Counted from the stretch's first letter, positions 1-8,697 are shown. The stretch: 33,415 nt of DNA from an uncultured Bacteroidales bacterium (GCA_944323805.1 CALUTW010000021.1:1-33415), one strand, 5' to 3'. Numbers and translations: made by a program. Notes: generated by a model from the letters alone, not told the origin.

Positions 1-11
1 TTGACACTATT

Positions 12-72
12 ATCATGAATTTTGTCGACTAAGAAATATTTATTCGTGTGCCATCATGAATTTTGTCGACTA
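12..72. repeat. Two 20-bp direct repeats, likely mobile-element end
   Basis: The 20-mer atcatgaattttgtcgacta occurs at 12-31 and again at 53-72, separated by 21 unrelated bases. The right-hand copy lies exactly where the methyltransferase reading frame loses its family sequence and soon stops. Repeated short binding sites just inside the ends are known for some insertion sequences, for example the IS21 family. No transposase is visible because the window begins here, so the family cannot be named. A CRISPR array is unlikely with only two 20-bp units. Confidence 0.55.
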
Positions 73-482
73 GGCCCTTTTATCCGCTCCAATGTCTTGC
101 CGTGATCAAAGCCAATTATTCCTTCGACATTTTCAAAAAGAAACCACTCAGGATTTAACTCCTTTACAAACCTTATAAATTCCTCAAAAAGTGAATTATT
201 AGGATTCTGACTGGTTCTTGTCTTTGTATTAGACTTTGAAAAACCTTGACAAGGAGGCCCACCGAACACGATAAAAACCGGCTCATCAGCAAGTCCGATA
301 TAGTCTGTCGGATTAATATTATGAATATCCTCCTGTAATACCAGAGTCCCAGGATGATTATGCCTATACGTTTTTGCAGCAGAAAAACCTTTTTCTACTG
401 CAAAACTGATTTGAATGCCAGACATCTCTGCCCCTAAACTGAGGCCTCCTGCACCACTGAATATATCAACTCCGATTGGCAT
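54..482 (-). pseudogene. C5-cytosine DNA methyltransferase, N-terminal fragment
   Basis: About 142 residues of a Dcm-type (cytosine-5) DNA methyltransferase remain. Seen in the sequence are motif I (DIFSGAGGLSLG, S-adenosylmethionine binding), motif IV (GGPPCQGFS, with the catalytic Cys of the PC dipeptide) and motif VI (ENVEG). The family continues for roughly 200 or more further residues, including motif VIII, the target recognition domain and motifs IX-X. Here the protein ends after a GKTLERI segment with a short unrelated tail encoded by the direct repeat at 53-72, so it cannot be active. The start at 482 is preferred over upstream ATGs because the methyltransferase fold begins there and a TATCTTTG promoter motif lies inside the longer frame. 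It was probably part of a restriction-modification system; no restriction gene is in the window. Confidence 0.85.
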
Positions 483-508
483 ATCAGTACTTTTAATTCC
501 ATATTGTA

Positions 509-516
509 CAAAGATA
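509..516 (-). promoter_or_regulatory. Bacteroidota -7 promoter motif for methyltransferase fragment
   Basis: The minus strand reads TATCTTTG, an exact match to the TAnnTTTG -7 consensus, 26 bases before the proposed ATG at 482. It supports that start over longer versions. Confidence 0.6.
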
Positions 517-577
517 CGAAAAAAAATCATGCTAACGAAATCTATCGCTAATAAGTATTTTTCTTGATAAGAATCCG

Positions 578-585
578 TATCTTTG
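578..585 (+). promoter_or_regulatory. Bacteroidota -7 promoter motif for gmd
   Basis: TATCTTTG lies 44 bases before the gmd ATG at 630. It is divergent from the methyltransferase promoter motif at 509-516. Confidence 0.6.
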
Positions 586-629
586 ACATGATAAATACTA
601 TACAGACTCATGATAAAATAATATACTTC

Positions 630-1709
630 ATGAAAAAGGCACTGATAACAGGGATTACCGGGCAGGACGGGTCGTTCCTTGCTGAATTCCTTATAGACAA
701 AGGGTATGAGGTGCACGGGATACTCCGCCGCAGTTCATCATTCAATACAGGACGGATCGAGCATCTGTATCTTGACGAATGGGTCAGGGACATGAAGAGG
801 AAGAGGCTTGTCAATCTGCACTGGGGGGACATGACCGACAGCAGCTCCCTGATACGTATCATACAGACTGTCCAGCCGGACGAGATATACAACCTTGCGG
901 CACAGAGCCATGTGAAAGTCAGCTTCGATGTGCCGGAGTATACCGCCGAGACTGATGCAATCGGGACGCTGAGGCTGCTGGAGGCTGTAAGAATCCTCGG
1001 GCTCGAGAAAAAGACCAGGATATATCAGGCATCTACATCAGAGCTTTTCGGCCTTGTACAGGAGACTCCCCAGAAGGAGACGACACCATTCTATCCGAGG
1101 TCCCCATACGGGGTGGCAAAGCTGTACGGGTTCTGGATTACGAAGAATTACCGGGAAAGCTACGGGATGTTTGCTGTCAACGGCATCCTGTTCAATCATG
1201 AGAGCGAACGCCGGGGGGAAAACTTCGTGACAAGGAAGATTACCCTTGCCGCGTGCAGGATTGCGGCAGGATACCAGGACAAGCTGTACCTCGGGAATCT
1301 GAGTGCAAAAAGGGACTGGGGTTATGCCAAGGACTATATCGAATGCATGTGGCTGATGCTACAGAACGACAAGCCGGAAGATTATGTCATCGCAACCGGG
1401 GAACAGCATACTGTCAGGGAATTCTGCACGCTGGCATTCAGGGAAGCCGGGATTTCACTCCGCTGGGAGGGGGAAGGGCTTGAAGAGAAAGGGATAGATG
1501 AGGCTACCGGCAGGACGCTTGTGGAGGTCGACCCGAAATATTTCAGGCCGGCAGAAGTCCAGGAGCTGCTCGGGGACCCGTCCAAGGCCAGAAAGGAACT
1601 CGGCTGGAATCCGCACAAGACGGCTTTTTCCGACCTGGTCAGAATAATGGTGGAACATGACAGGAAGTTTGTCAGGAAGCTATACATGAATGCCGGGACA
1701 CCGGAATGA
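630..1709 (+). CDS. gmd: GDP-mannose 4,6-dehydratase
   Basis: Converts GDP-mannose to GDP-4-keto-6-deoxymannose in the cytoplasm, the first step to GDP-L-fucose. The 359-residue protein is a short-chain dehydrogenase/reductase of the usual length for the family. It has a nucleotide-binding GITGQDGS motif (glycines at 8, 11 and 14), the STSELFG active-site segment, the catalytic YxxxK (Tyr160, Lys164), and the family block [16 protein letters not shown]. The ATG at 630 gives the normal N-terminus MKKALITG and sits below the promoter motif at 578-585; an upstream in-frame ATG would place that promoter inside the gene. fcl follows after 36 bases, so the two are very likely one operon. GDP-fucose in Bacteroidales is used for capsule and glycoprotein fucosylation. 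Confidence 0.96.
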   Translation: MKKALITGITGQDGSFLAEFLIDKGYEVHGILRRSSSFNTGRIEHLYLDEWVRDMKRKRLVNLHWGDMTDSSSLIRIIQTVQPDEIYNLAAQSHVKVSFDVPEYTAETDAIGTLRLLEAVRILGLEKKTRIYQASTSELFGLVQETPQKETTPFYPRSPYGVAKLYGFWITKNYRESYGMFAVNGILFNHESERRGENFVTRKITLAACRIAAGYQDKLYLGNLSAKRDWGYAKDYIECMWLMLQNDKPEDYVIATGEQHTVREFCTLAFREAGISLRWEGEGLEEKGIDEATGRTLVEVDPKYFRPAEVQELLGDPSKARKELGWNPHKTAFSDLVRIMVEHDRKFVRKLYMNAGTPE

Positions 1710-1745
1710 TGCCGGAGAACAGGTACAGACAGGAAATGACATACC

Positions 1746-2951
1746 ATGCTTGATAAAGATGCAAAGATATATGTGGCAGGACATCACGGGCTTGTGGGAT
1801 CTGCCATATGGGACAATCTTCAGCAGAGAGGATACACAAATCTGGTCGGGCGCAGCCATAGCGAGCTGGACCTGCTTGACGGAGCGGCCGTAAAGGCATT
1901 CTTCGATGAGCAGAGGCCTGACGCCGTCGTATTGGCAGCCGCGCATGTAGGAGGCATAATGGCCAACCTGCAGTACAGGGCAGACTTCATCTGGCAGAAT
2001 CTGCAGATCCAGCAGAATGTCATCTGGGAGAGCTTCCGTCACGGTGTACAGAAGCTTCTGTTCCTGGGAAGCACGTGCATATATCCGAGAGAGGCTCCGC
2101 AGCCGATGAAGGAGGACTGCCTGCTGACCTCCCCTCTCGAATATACCAACGAGCCATATGCAATCGCCAAGATTGCCGGCCTCAAGATGTGCGAGAGCTT
2201 CAACATCCAGTATGGGACGAACTATATTGCAGTGATGCCTACCAACCTGTATGGCCCGAACGACAATTTCCATCTTGAGAACAGCCATGTACTCCCTGCG
2301 ATGATACGCAAGATATATCTGGCCAAATGCCTCAACGAAGGCAACTGGGATGCTGTCCGCAAAGATATCCGGCTCCGCCCTGTCACTGCAAAGGCGGCGG
2401 ATGTTGGCAAGACAGTGTCAGAAGGCGCTGCCTCATTCATAGACAGAGGTCTGGAAGTGCAGGAAGGAAGGTTCATCGTCGACGGCGGCTCTTCAAGCCG
2501 GGATATCCTCTCCGTACTGGCCCATTACGGGATCACTCCCGATGCCGTGACCCTCTGGGGCACAGGCAGACCCATGAGGGAATTCCTGTGGAGCGAGGAA
2601 ATGGCGGACGCTTCGGTACATGTGCTGCTGAATGTGGATTTCAAGGACACATATGACGCATCTGCCAGAAATGCCGACGGTATCACGGAAATCCGCAACT
2701 GCCATATCAATGTCGGCACAGGAAAGGAACTGAGCATCAAGGAAGTGGCAGAAAAGGTAATGAAGGAAACCGGGTTCATGGGAGAGCTGCGATGGGACAC
2801 GTCCAAGCCAGACGGCACTCTGCGCAAACTGACGGATGTATCCAGGCTGCACAGTCTCGGATGGCATCACAGGATTGAAATAGATGAAGGCATCCACCGC
2901 CTTTATCAATGGTATCTGCAGGGGATATGCATCAACCACAGGTCTGTCTGA
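1746..2951 (+). CDS. fcl: GDP-L-fucose synthase
   Basis: NADPH-dependent epimerase/reductase that turns GDP-4-keto-6-deoxymannose into GDP-L-fucose, the step after Gmd. The sequence shows the Rossmann motif AGHHGLVGSA (glycines 12, 15, 18), the LGSTCIYP segment and the catalytic YxxxK at Tyr138/Lys142. At 401 residues it is longer than the roughly 320-residue E. coli enzyme. Much of the excess lies after the NWDAVRKD segment, in the substrate-binding half, where Bacteroidota enzymes also carry extra sequence; the stretch around residues 217-245 seems longer still. The end GWHHRIEIDEGIHRLYQWYL is typical of the family. It is convergent with the next gene, with only 17 bases between the stops. 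Confidence 0.95.
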   Translation: MLDKDAKIYVAGHHGLVGSAIWDNLQQRGYTNLVGRSHSELDLLDGAAVKAFFDEQRPDAVVLAAAHVGGIMANLQYRADFIWQNLQIQQNVIWESFRHGVQKLLFLGSTCIYPREAPQPMKEDCLLTSPLEYTNEPYAIAKIAGLKMCESFNIQYGTNYIAVMPTNLYGPNDNFHLENSHVLPAMIRKIYLAKCLNEGNWDAVRKDIRLRPVTAKAADVGKTVSEGAASFIDRGLEVQEGRFIVDGGSSSRDILSVLAHYGITPDAVTLWGTGRPMREFLWSEEMADASVHVLLNVDFKDTYDASARNADGITEIRNCHINVGTGKELSIKEVAEKVMKETGFMGELRWDTSKPDGTLRKLTDVSRLHSLGWHHRIEIDEGIHRLYQWYLQGICINHRSV

Positions 2952-2968
2952 CCATGCGTAATGGAAAG

Positions 2969-4099
2969 TCAGAGGACGGACTTCAGGAAATCAAGCGACC
3001 GCCGGCGCATCATCCCGATGTTAACGTATACTTCATCATAGTCGATATCGGGAAGACCGGAATATTCTCCTGAAGCTTGTACAATCCTGTTCTCCAGCCC
3101 GAGGAGCGACAGCAGCTGCCCGATACTTCCCGATGCCGAACTGCCGTCGGACAGGGCTATGAACTGCCTGCGGAAAATGATGGATGCAAAGCAGGCATAG
3201 ACAGAATCCGTCACTACCATCCCTGAACCCGCAATACATTTCAGCCATCCTTCAACAGGGCTGTCCCGGAAGTCACATGGCTGGCAATCATCAGGAAGCG
3301 GACCTCTGCCGCACATGACATCGCCCAGATTGAATGGGGTCATGTCCTTCATTGCAGCAAGTCTGTCAATGAAAGATTTTTTCCAGGAGGACAGGCTGCA
3401 GACAAACACTGTCATCCTCCTGCAGCCTTCAGGCAGACCTGAAATCTCAGCCAGTTGCATGTAGCGGTCTTCCGGAAGCAGAAGCATCGGGTCAAGGACA
3501 AGGCTGGCCTTGACATCGAGATACCTGTCACAGAGCCCGACATCTGTCATGGAACTCACAGACACTGCATCAAAACGTCCGGCAAGGGCGGCACAGTTCT
3601 TTGTCAAACGTCCGGAGTACCCCCATCTGTCTGTTCCGAACGATGCGGCATAAGCGATGCGCCTTATCCGCCACATCCCGGCAAAACGCAGGAAGGCATT
3701 CTCCGGAGCTCCAGCCTCGCCGGTAAACAGGTCCGGATTCCATACTGGCCCGGCACCTGCAATCAGGGCATCATATCCTGTATCCGGAAGATGCATGTAG
3801 TCCTCTACCGGAAGTCTTCTGATGTATCTCGATATGAAACTGCCGGCATATTCCACAGGTATGATCCGCCAGTCAGACGGCCGCTTCCCGGGCATCAGCA
3901 TGCCGGACAACTTCCGAAGGGACTTCAGTCCGCTTCTGCCAGCCGCAGCCGCCAGCCGGTACAGCCGGTTGTCCGGACAGGTCCTGTCCAACAATACGGC
4001 ATCATGTCCCATGTCCTCCAGGACAGACTGAAGGGCATATGCCTGCAACATCCTGCCGCAGCATGCCTGTAACGGCAAAGTTATGATTCCTACTTTCAT
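2969..4099 (-). CDS. Atypical polysaccharide pyruvyl transferase-family protein
   Basis: A 376-residue protein with the overall pattern of the polysaccharide pyruvyl transferase family (PF04230), which modifies surface glycans with ketal-linked pyruvate or acts as related glycosyltransferase-like enzymes. Recognisable parts are the start MKVGIITL followed by LQAYALQ, IAYAASFG, VLDPMLLL and VVTDSVY. Several motifs I expect from the family are altered: the N-terminal HxNYG-like segment reads QACCGRM, the GSDQVWNP motif reads GAGPVWNP, and the TDSFHG motif reads TDSVYAC, losing the His. The start at 4099 is chosen because the family N-terminus begins there; 25 more codons are open upstream but look non-coding. 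It may be a diverged enzyme or one losing function. Its place beside gmd/fcl suggests a surface-glycan role. Confidence 0.75.
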   Translation of the reverse strand: MKVGIITLPLQACCGRMLQAYALQSVLEDMGHDAVLLDRTCPDNRLYRLAAAAGRSGLKSLRKLSGMLMPGKRPSDWRIIPVEYAGSFISRYIRRLPVEDYMHLPDTGYDALIAGAGPVWNPDLFTGEAGAPENAFLRFAGMWRIRRIAYAASFGTDRWGYSGRLTKNCAALAGRFDAVSVSSMTDVGLCDRYLDVKASLVLDPMLLLPEDRYMQLAEISGLPEGCRRMTVFVCSLSSWKKSFIDRLAAMKDMTPFNLGDVMCGRGPLPDDCQPCDFRDSPVEGWLKCIAGSGMVVTDSVYACFASIIFRRQFIALSDGSSASGSIGQLLSLLGLENRIVQASGEYSGLPDIDYDEVYVNIGMMRRRSLDFLKSVL

Positions 4100-4128
4100 T
4101 CCTGTTTTGCGACAAGCGGATAAATTTT

Positions 4129-4136
4129 TAAAGTTA
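4129..4136 (-). promoter_or_regulatory. Possible -7 motif for pyruvyl transferase-family gene
   Basis: The minus strand reads TAACTTTA, one base off TAnnTTTG, 29 bases before the ATG at 4099. This is weaker than the other promoter calls. Confidence 0.3.
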
Positions 4137-4219
4137 GCACTAATATTTTGATTTTTCATCCGGGACAACCACATATTTACTTTTTTCTCCCGATATTATG
4201 ATTTTACCCGCTGTGCATG

Positions 4220-4227
4220 TATCTTTG
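4220..4227 (+). promoter_or_regulatory. Bacteroidota -7 promoter motif for hydE
   Basis: An exact TATCTTTG lies 23 bases before the hydE ATG. Together with the minus-strand gene starting at 4099 it makes this interval a divergent promoter region. Confidence 0.65.
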
Positions 4228-4250
4228 GATGATGCAAACAGGAAATCCAG

Positions 4251-5321
4251 ATGGACAACTATATTGACAGGCTCCGCAGATACAGGAAACTCAGGCCGGA
4301 GGAATACCGGGCACTGCTCGTGTGCGACAATCCTGAGACAGTCAGGGAACTGCATGAAGCCGCACGGGAACAGACCCTGTCCGTATTCGGAAACAGGATA
4401 TACATCCGGGGGCTGATTGAATTCAGCAACATATGCAGGAACGACTGCCTTTATTGCGGTATCCGCCGCAGCAACCGCAGGATAGGAAGATACACGCTCT
4501 CCAGGGACGAGATACTGGAATGCTGCCGGAAAGGATATGCGGCCGGGTTCAGGACATTCGTGCTGCAGGGAGGGGAACTGCCGGACCAGTCGGACATGCT
4601 GATAGAGGACATATGCTCCGCGATACATTCAGAATTTCCGGACTGTGCCATAACCCTCTCCGTGGGGGAACGGCGGGAAGAGAGTTACCGGCGCTTCTTC
4701 GAGGCAGGTGCAACAAGATACCTGCTCCGTCACGAGACAAGGAATCCTGACCACTATGCCAGCCTGCATCCCGCATCGATGTCTCTCGAACACAGGCTGC
4801 ATTGCCTTGAGGTGCTGAAAGATATCGGATACCAGACAGGCACGGGAATCATGACCGGAAGCCCGTACCAGACATATGACAATATCGTGGAGGACATTCT
4901 GTTCATCGGGGATTTCAGACCGGAAATGATCGGACTGGGACCGTTCATCCCGCATAAGGATACACCGTTCAGGAAATACAGGACCGGGCGGATAGACAAT
5001 CTTCCGGCCGACATCATCGGTCTGACGCTTAAGCTGATATCGATTTTCCGGCTCATGTTGCCGGAGGCACTCATCCCGGCAACGACCGCCCTTGCGACTG
5101 CCGGCAGCAACGGCAGGGAATCCGGTATCCTTGCCGGGGCGAATGTCGTGATGCCCAACCTCTCCCCTCCCGGAGTCAGGGGCAGCTATTCATTGTATGA
5201 CAACAAGGCATCGACGGGAGAGGAATCAGCCGAGGGGCTGCCGGACCTGGAAGCATCTCTCGGACGCATCGGCTATGAGATTGCCGTCGACAGAGGCGAC
5301 CACCCCTCGTGGAGACGATGA
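4251..5321 (+). CDS. hydE: [FeFe]-hydrogenase maturase HydE (radical SAM)
   Basis: Radical S-adenosylmethionine enzyme needed to build the diiron subcluster of the H-cluster; work on the family links it to processing of the HydG-derived iron-cysteine synthon into the dithiomethylamine-bridged precursor. The 356-residue protein has the radical SAM CX3CX2C motif at Cys62, Cys66 and Cys69 in the context NICRNDCLYCGIRRSN, followed by a TIM-barrel-like body. The C-terminal region with ATAGSNGRESGILAGANVVMPNLSP is typical of HydE. No second C-terminal cysteine cluster is seen, which many HydE proteins also lack. The ATG at 4251 lies directly below the promoter motif at 4220-4227. hydG follows after 87 bases, with its own promoter-like sequence. 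Confidence 0.95.
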   Translation: MDNYIDRLRRYRKLRPEEYRALLVCDNPETVRELHEAAREQTLSVFGNRIYIRGLIEFSNICRNDCLYCGIRRSNRRIGRYTLSRDEILECCRKGYAAGFRTFVLQGGELPDQSDMLIEDICSAIHSEFPDCAITLSVGERREESYRRFFEAGATRYLLRHETRNPDHYASLHPASMSLEHRLHCLEVLKDIGYQTGTGIMTGSPYQTYDNIVEDILFIGDFRPEMIGLGPFIPHKDTPFRKYRTGRIDNLPADIIGLTLKLISIFRLMLPEALIPATTALATAGSNGRESGILAGANVVMPNLSPPGVRGSYSLYDNKASTGEESAEGLPDLEASLGRIGYEIAVDRGDHPSWRR

Positions 5322-5356
5322 GCGGCATGCAGGCCGGCACATGTCGTCCGAATAAA

Positions 5357-5387
5357 TTTGCGATGAGATTAAAAAAGTGTAAATTTG
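5357..5387 (+). promoter_or_regulatory. -33/-7 promoter in front of hydG
   Basis: TTTG at 5357-5360 and TAAATTTG at 5380-5387 are separated by 19 bases, matching the Bacteroidota TTTG-N19-TAnnTTTG layout, 21 bases before the hydG ATG. A second TAAATTTG at 5353-5360 overlaps the -33 element. hydG and hydF could therefore be transcribed independently of hydE. Confidence 0.6.
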
Positions 5388-5408
5388 ATATAAATTGACA
5401 AGACCGGA

Positions 5409-6836
5409 ATGGACGGACAACAATATATTGCTGATTCCGCAGAAGCGGAAGAATTCATAAACGACAACGAGATCAGGGAGACGATGGCATTCGCCTCCTC
5501 CCACAAGAACGACAGGGAAATGATCGGGGCCATCATAGACAAGGCCGCAGAACTTAAAGGACTGGACCACAGGGAGGCGGCGGTACTGATGGAATGCGAT
5601 GACCCTGACCTTGTAGAAAGGATATTCGCCCTGGCAAAGAAGATAAAGAAGGCTCTTTACGGCAACAGGATAGTCATGTTTGCCCCGCTGTACCTTTCTG
5701 ACTGGTGCATCAACGGCTGTGTCTATTGCCCTTACCATGCAAAGAACAGACACATCACGAGGCGCAAGCTGAGCCAGGAGGAGATACGCCGGGAAGTGAC
5801 TGCACTGCAGGACATGGGGCACAAGAGACTCGCAATCGAGTCAGGGGAAGACCCGGTACATAATCCCATCGAATACATCCTCGAATCGATAGCCACGATA
5901 TACGGCACGCACCACCGGAACGGAGCCATACGCCGTGTCAATGTAAATATCGCAGCTACGACCGTCGACAATTACCGCAGGCTGAAAGAAGCCGGAATCG
6001 GCACATACATCCTGTTCCAGGAGACTTACAACAGGAAAAACTACGAGGTGCTGCACCCTACCGGGCCGAAAAGCGACTATGCCTGGCATACCGAGGCAAT
6101 GGACAGGGCCATGCAGGGCGGGATAGACGATGTGGGAATCGGTGTGCTGTTCGGGCTCGACACCTGGAGATATGACCTTGTCGGGCTTCTCATGCATGCA
6201 GAACATCTGGAGGCCCGTTTCGGAGTAGGACCGCATACAATCAGCGTGCCCCGCATCTGCCCGGCCGACGGCATAGACACCAGGGATTTCCCGAATGCAG
6301 TACCTGACGACATCTTCTGCAGGATTGTTGCAGTCATCAGGCTCGCCGTCCCGTATACCGGCATGATTATATCTACGAGGGAATCGGAAAAGGTACGTGC
6401 AAAAGTGCTCGAGCTCGGCATCTCACAGATCAGCGGAGGCTCCAGGACGAGTGTCGGAGGATATGCCGATGCTGCCGGACAAGGAGATACGGCCCAGTTC
6501 GACATCAGTGACACAAGGACATTGGACGAAGTGGTAGGATGGCTCATCGATAAGGGACACATACCGAGCTTCTGCACCGCCTGCTACCGGGAAGGCCGGA
6601 CCGGGGACAGGTTCATGTCGCTTGTCAAACGGGGAAAAATCGCCGACTGCTGTCAGCCTAATGCATTGATGACCCTGATGGAATATCTGTGCGACTATGC
6701 TTCGCCGCAGACCAGAGAAAAAGGGCTTGAAGCCATCGGGAAAGAGATCAAGGAGATACGGAGCGACAAGGTCAGGGACCTGACTCTCAAGCACCTCAAG
6801 GAAATAGAAGCCGGCCGGAGGGATTTCAGGTTCTGA
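5409..6836 (+). CDS. hydG: [FeFe]-hydrogenase maturase HydG (tyrosine lyase)
   Basis: Radical SAM enzyme that cleaves tyrosine to p-cresol and dehydroglycine and turns the latter into the CO and CN- ligands of the H-cluster, delivered as an iron-cysteine-CO/CN synthon. The 475-residue protein has the radical SAM motif CX3CX2C at Cys100, Cys104 and Cys107 (CINGCVYCPYHAKN). Its C-terminal auxiliary cluster motif CX2CX22C is at Cys389, Cys392 and Cys415, the hallmark separating HydG from the thiazole enzyme ThiH. Length and both motifs are complete, so the enzyme should be functional. hydF begins 20 bases after the stop, so hydG and hydF share a transcript. Confidence 0.96.
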   Translation: MDGQQYIADSAEAEEFINDNEIRETMAFASSHKNDREMIGAIIDKAAELKGLDHREAAVLMECDDPDLVERIFALAKKIKKALYGNRIVMFAPLYLSDWCINGCVYCPYHAKNRHITRRKLSQEEIRREVTALQDMGHKRLAIESGEDPVHNPIEYILESIATIYGTHHRNGAIRRVNVNIAATTVDNYRRLKEAGIGTYILFQETYNRKNYEVLHPTGPKSDYAWHTEAMDRAMQGGIDDVGIGVLFGLDTWRYDLVGLLMHAEHLEARFGVGPHTISVPRICPADGIDTRDFPNAVPDDIFCRIVAVIRLAVPYTGMIISTRESEKVRAKVLELGISQISGGSRTSVGGYADAAGQGDTAQFDISDTRTLDEVVGWLIDKGHIPSFCTACYREGRTGDRFMSLVKRGKIADCCQPNALMTLMEYLCDYASPQTREKGLEAIGKEIKEIRSDKVRDLTLKHLKEIEAGRRDFRF

Positions 6837-6856
6837 CCGGGAGCAATACATTCAGC

Positions 6857-8179
6857 ATGCCTACAGACAAAGCAGACAAGTCCCGCACATACCATGAAGC
6901 GGGCAGACAGACAGCCGGCGGGATGCAGGATACCCCGTCTTCGGAAAGGCTGCATATCGCAGTCATCGGGAAAAGGAACAGCGGAAAATCCAGTCTTGTC
7001 AACGCCATGACCGGGCAGGAGACGTCCGTGGTGTCTGATGTGCCCGGCACGACGACAGACCCTGTACGGAAAGCCATGGAAATCCCGGGCATCGGTCCGT
7101 GCCTGTTCATCGACACTGCCGGCTTCGATGACGATGCCGGCGGGATAGGCCAGCTGCGCGTATCAAAGACCATGCAGGCATTGGAACGCGCGGATATCGT
7201 ACTGTTCGTCATGAAATGCCCTGCTGAGGCAATCCGGAACAACGAAGGGGCAACCGTTGCTGAAATGGATGCACCGGAGACAGAATTGATGCAGCTGCTG
7301 CGGACACGGAATCTTCCCGTAATCCCCGTAATCAACATCTTCCAGGGCGCCGGCATGACAATCCAGGACTCTCAGAGGACGGCATTACCGGCAACAGTCC
7401 GTACACATGACGGGACCGAAACCGAGGCCATTGTGGCCGATGCCTATTCCGGATGGAATATCCAGGCCATATTCGGGAGCATTCTCCGCCATATCCCTGA
7501 AGGATACGGCTCACGCACAATAACAGGCGGACTGGTTGATGAAGGCGACTGCATAATGCTTGTGATGCCGCAGGACATCCAGGCCCCGAAAGGCAGGCTG
7601 ATACTCCCCCAGGTCCAGACCTTGAGGGAGCTTCTTGACAAGAAATGCCAGGTAGTATGCTGTACGGCCGACACCATGAAGAAAAGCCTTGAGAGGATGG
7701 CTGCCCCTCCGGACCTCATCATTACCGACTCCCAGGTTTTCCAGGAGGTATGGGCACTGAAGCCGCCGGCCAGCCGGCTCACTTCGTTCTCCATCCTTTT
7801 TGCCGGATACAAAGGGGATATCGCCGCTTTTCTTGCCGGGGCAAGGACTCTTGACAGGCTCGGTCCTGATGCGCGCATACTGATTGCCGAGGCTTGTACC
7901 CATGCCCCCGCATCGGAAGACATCGGACGTATCAAGATTCCTCATATGCTCAGACAGCGTCTCGGGGAAGGCGTTGATATCGACATCGTTTCTGGCAACG
8001 ACTTCCCGGAAGACCTTACCGGCTACAGCCTCATCATACATTGCGGGGCATGCATGTTCAACAGGAAATATGTCCTTGCCCGCATTGAAGCCGCAGAAAT
8101 GCAGGGTGTGCCTGTTACCAACTACGGCATGACGATAGCCTGGGCAAAGGGAATCCTGAATAAAGTAGCGCTGCCCTGA
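6857..8179 (+). CDS. hydF: [FeFe]-hydrogenase maturation GTPase HydF
   Basis: Scaffold and GTPase that carries the assembled diiron precursor and loads it into apo-HydA. The 440-residue protein has an Era/TrmE-like GTPase domain with the P-loop GKRNSGKSS from residue 38, the switch region PGTTTDPV and the DTAG motif at 86-89. The middle holds a dimerisation region. The C-terminal iron-sulphur site shows the HydF pattern CxH (Cys347, His349) plus HCxxC (His395, Cys396, Cys399). The gene closes the maturase operon, and its stop codon lies within a 10-bp hairpin stem that separates it from the convergent hydC gene 41 bases away. Confidence 0.96.
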   Translation: MPTDKADKSRTYHEAGRQTAGGMQDTPSSERLHIAVIGKRNSGKSSLVNAMTGQETSVVSDVPGTTTDPVRKAMEIPGIGPCLFIDTAGFDDDAGGIGQLRVSKTMQALERADIVLFVMKCPAEAIRNNEGATVAEMDAPETELMQLLRTRNLPVIPVINIFQGAGMTIQDSQRTALPATVRTHDGTETEAIVADAYSGWNIQAIFGSILRHIPEGYGSRTITGGLVDEGDCIMLVMPQDIQAPKGRLILPQVQTLRELLDKKCQVVCCTADTMKKSLERMAAPPDLIITDSQVFQEVWALKPPASRLTSFSILFAGYKGDIAAFLAGARTLDRLGPDARILIAEACTHAPASEDIGRIKIPHMLRQRLGEGVDIDIVSGNDFPEDLTGYSLIIHCGACMFNRKYVLARIEAAEMQGVPVTNYGMTIAWAKGILNKVALP

Positions 8180-8199
8180 CACATACGGCCAGGGCAGCG
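8169..8199. terminator. Hairpin between convergent hydF and hydC
   Basis: Positions 8169-8178 (cgctgccctg) and 8190-8199 (cagggcagcg) form a perfect 10-bp stem with an 11-base loop, covering the hydF stop codon and lying 22 bases from the hydC stop. No clear T-run follows on either strand, so it may act as a bidirectional 3'-end or RNA-stabilising structure rather than a classical intrinsic terminator. Confidence 0.5.
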
Positions 8200-8220
8200 G
8201 CAACCTGTAGATATGACCGG

Positions 8221-8697
8221 CTATTCCAGCTCGTCAAGAATACGCTTGACATCGATAGGCTGCAGTCTGCCGTAAACCTTGTCCCCTATCATCACGACCG
8301 GGGCAAGGCCGCAGGCTCCCACACACCGCAGACAGTCGAGCGAGAACTTGCCGTCAGGGGTCGTCTGCCCGACGTCAATCCCAAGTACACGCTTGAATTC
8401 CTCCAGAAGCCTCTCCGAGCCTCTGACATAGCATGCAGTACCCATGCAGACCGATATAGGATACTTTCCTTTGGCCGTCATGGTAAAAAAGGCATAGAAT
8501 GTCACGACACCATATACCTTGGATACGGGGATGTTGAGATTGCGGGCAATTATCCTCTGCATCTCCTCCGGAAGATATCCCAGGAGATGCTGGGCCTCAT
8601 GAAGTATGTTTATGAGTTCCCCCGGGTCGTTGCCGTGACGGGCACATATTTCCGTGACCTTGTCCGCAACGTCGCATGGAAGTTTTATATCTGGCAT
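8221..8697 (-). CDS. hydC: NuoE-like [2Fe-2S] subunit of electron-bifurcating hydrogenase
   Basis: A 158-residue thioredoxin-like ferredoxin subunit that belongs to the HydABC NAD(H)/ferredoxin-linked hydrogenase. The N-terminal helical bundle contains LINILHEAQHLLGYLP, as in NuoE. The [2Fe-2S] site is intact: Cys84-x4-Cys89-x35-Cys125-x3-Cys129, in the contexts CMGTACYVRG and CLRCVGACGLAP. It is the last gene of the hydB-hydA-hydC transcript, with 39 bases to hydA. Alone it could be called NuoE or HndA; the neighbouring HydA and HydB decide the assignment. The protein is cytoplasmic, with no signal peptide or membrane segment. Confidence 0.93.
   Translation of the reverse strand: MPDIKLPCDVADKVTEICARHGNDPGELINILHEAQHLLGYLPEEMQRIIARNLNIPVSKVYGVVTFYAFFTMTAKGKYPISVCMGTACYVRGSERLLEEFKRVLGIDVGQTTPDGKFSLDCLRCVGACGLAPVVMIGDKVYGRLQPIDVKRILDELE

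Noticed and set aside
12..72. Possible start of a CRISPR array.
   Set aside because: Only two 20-base units with a 21-base spacer, no cas genes, and the repeat interrupts a coding sequence.
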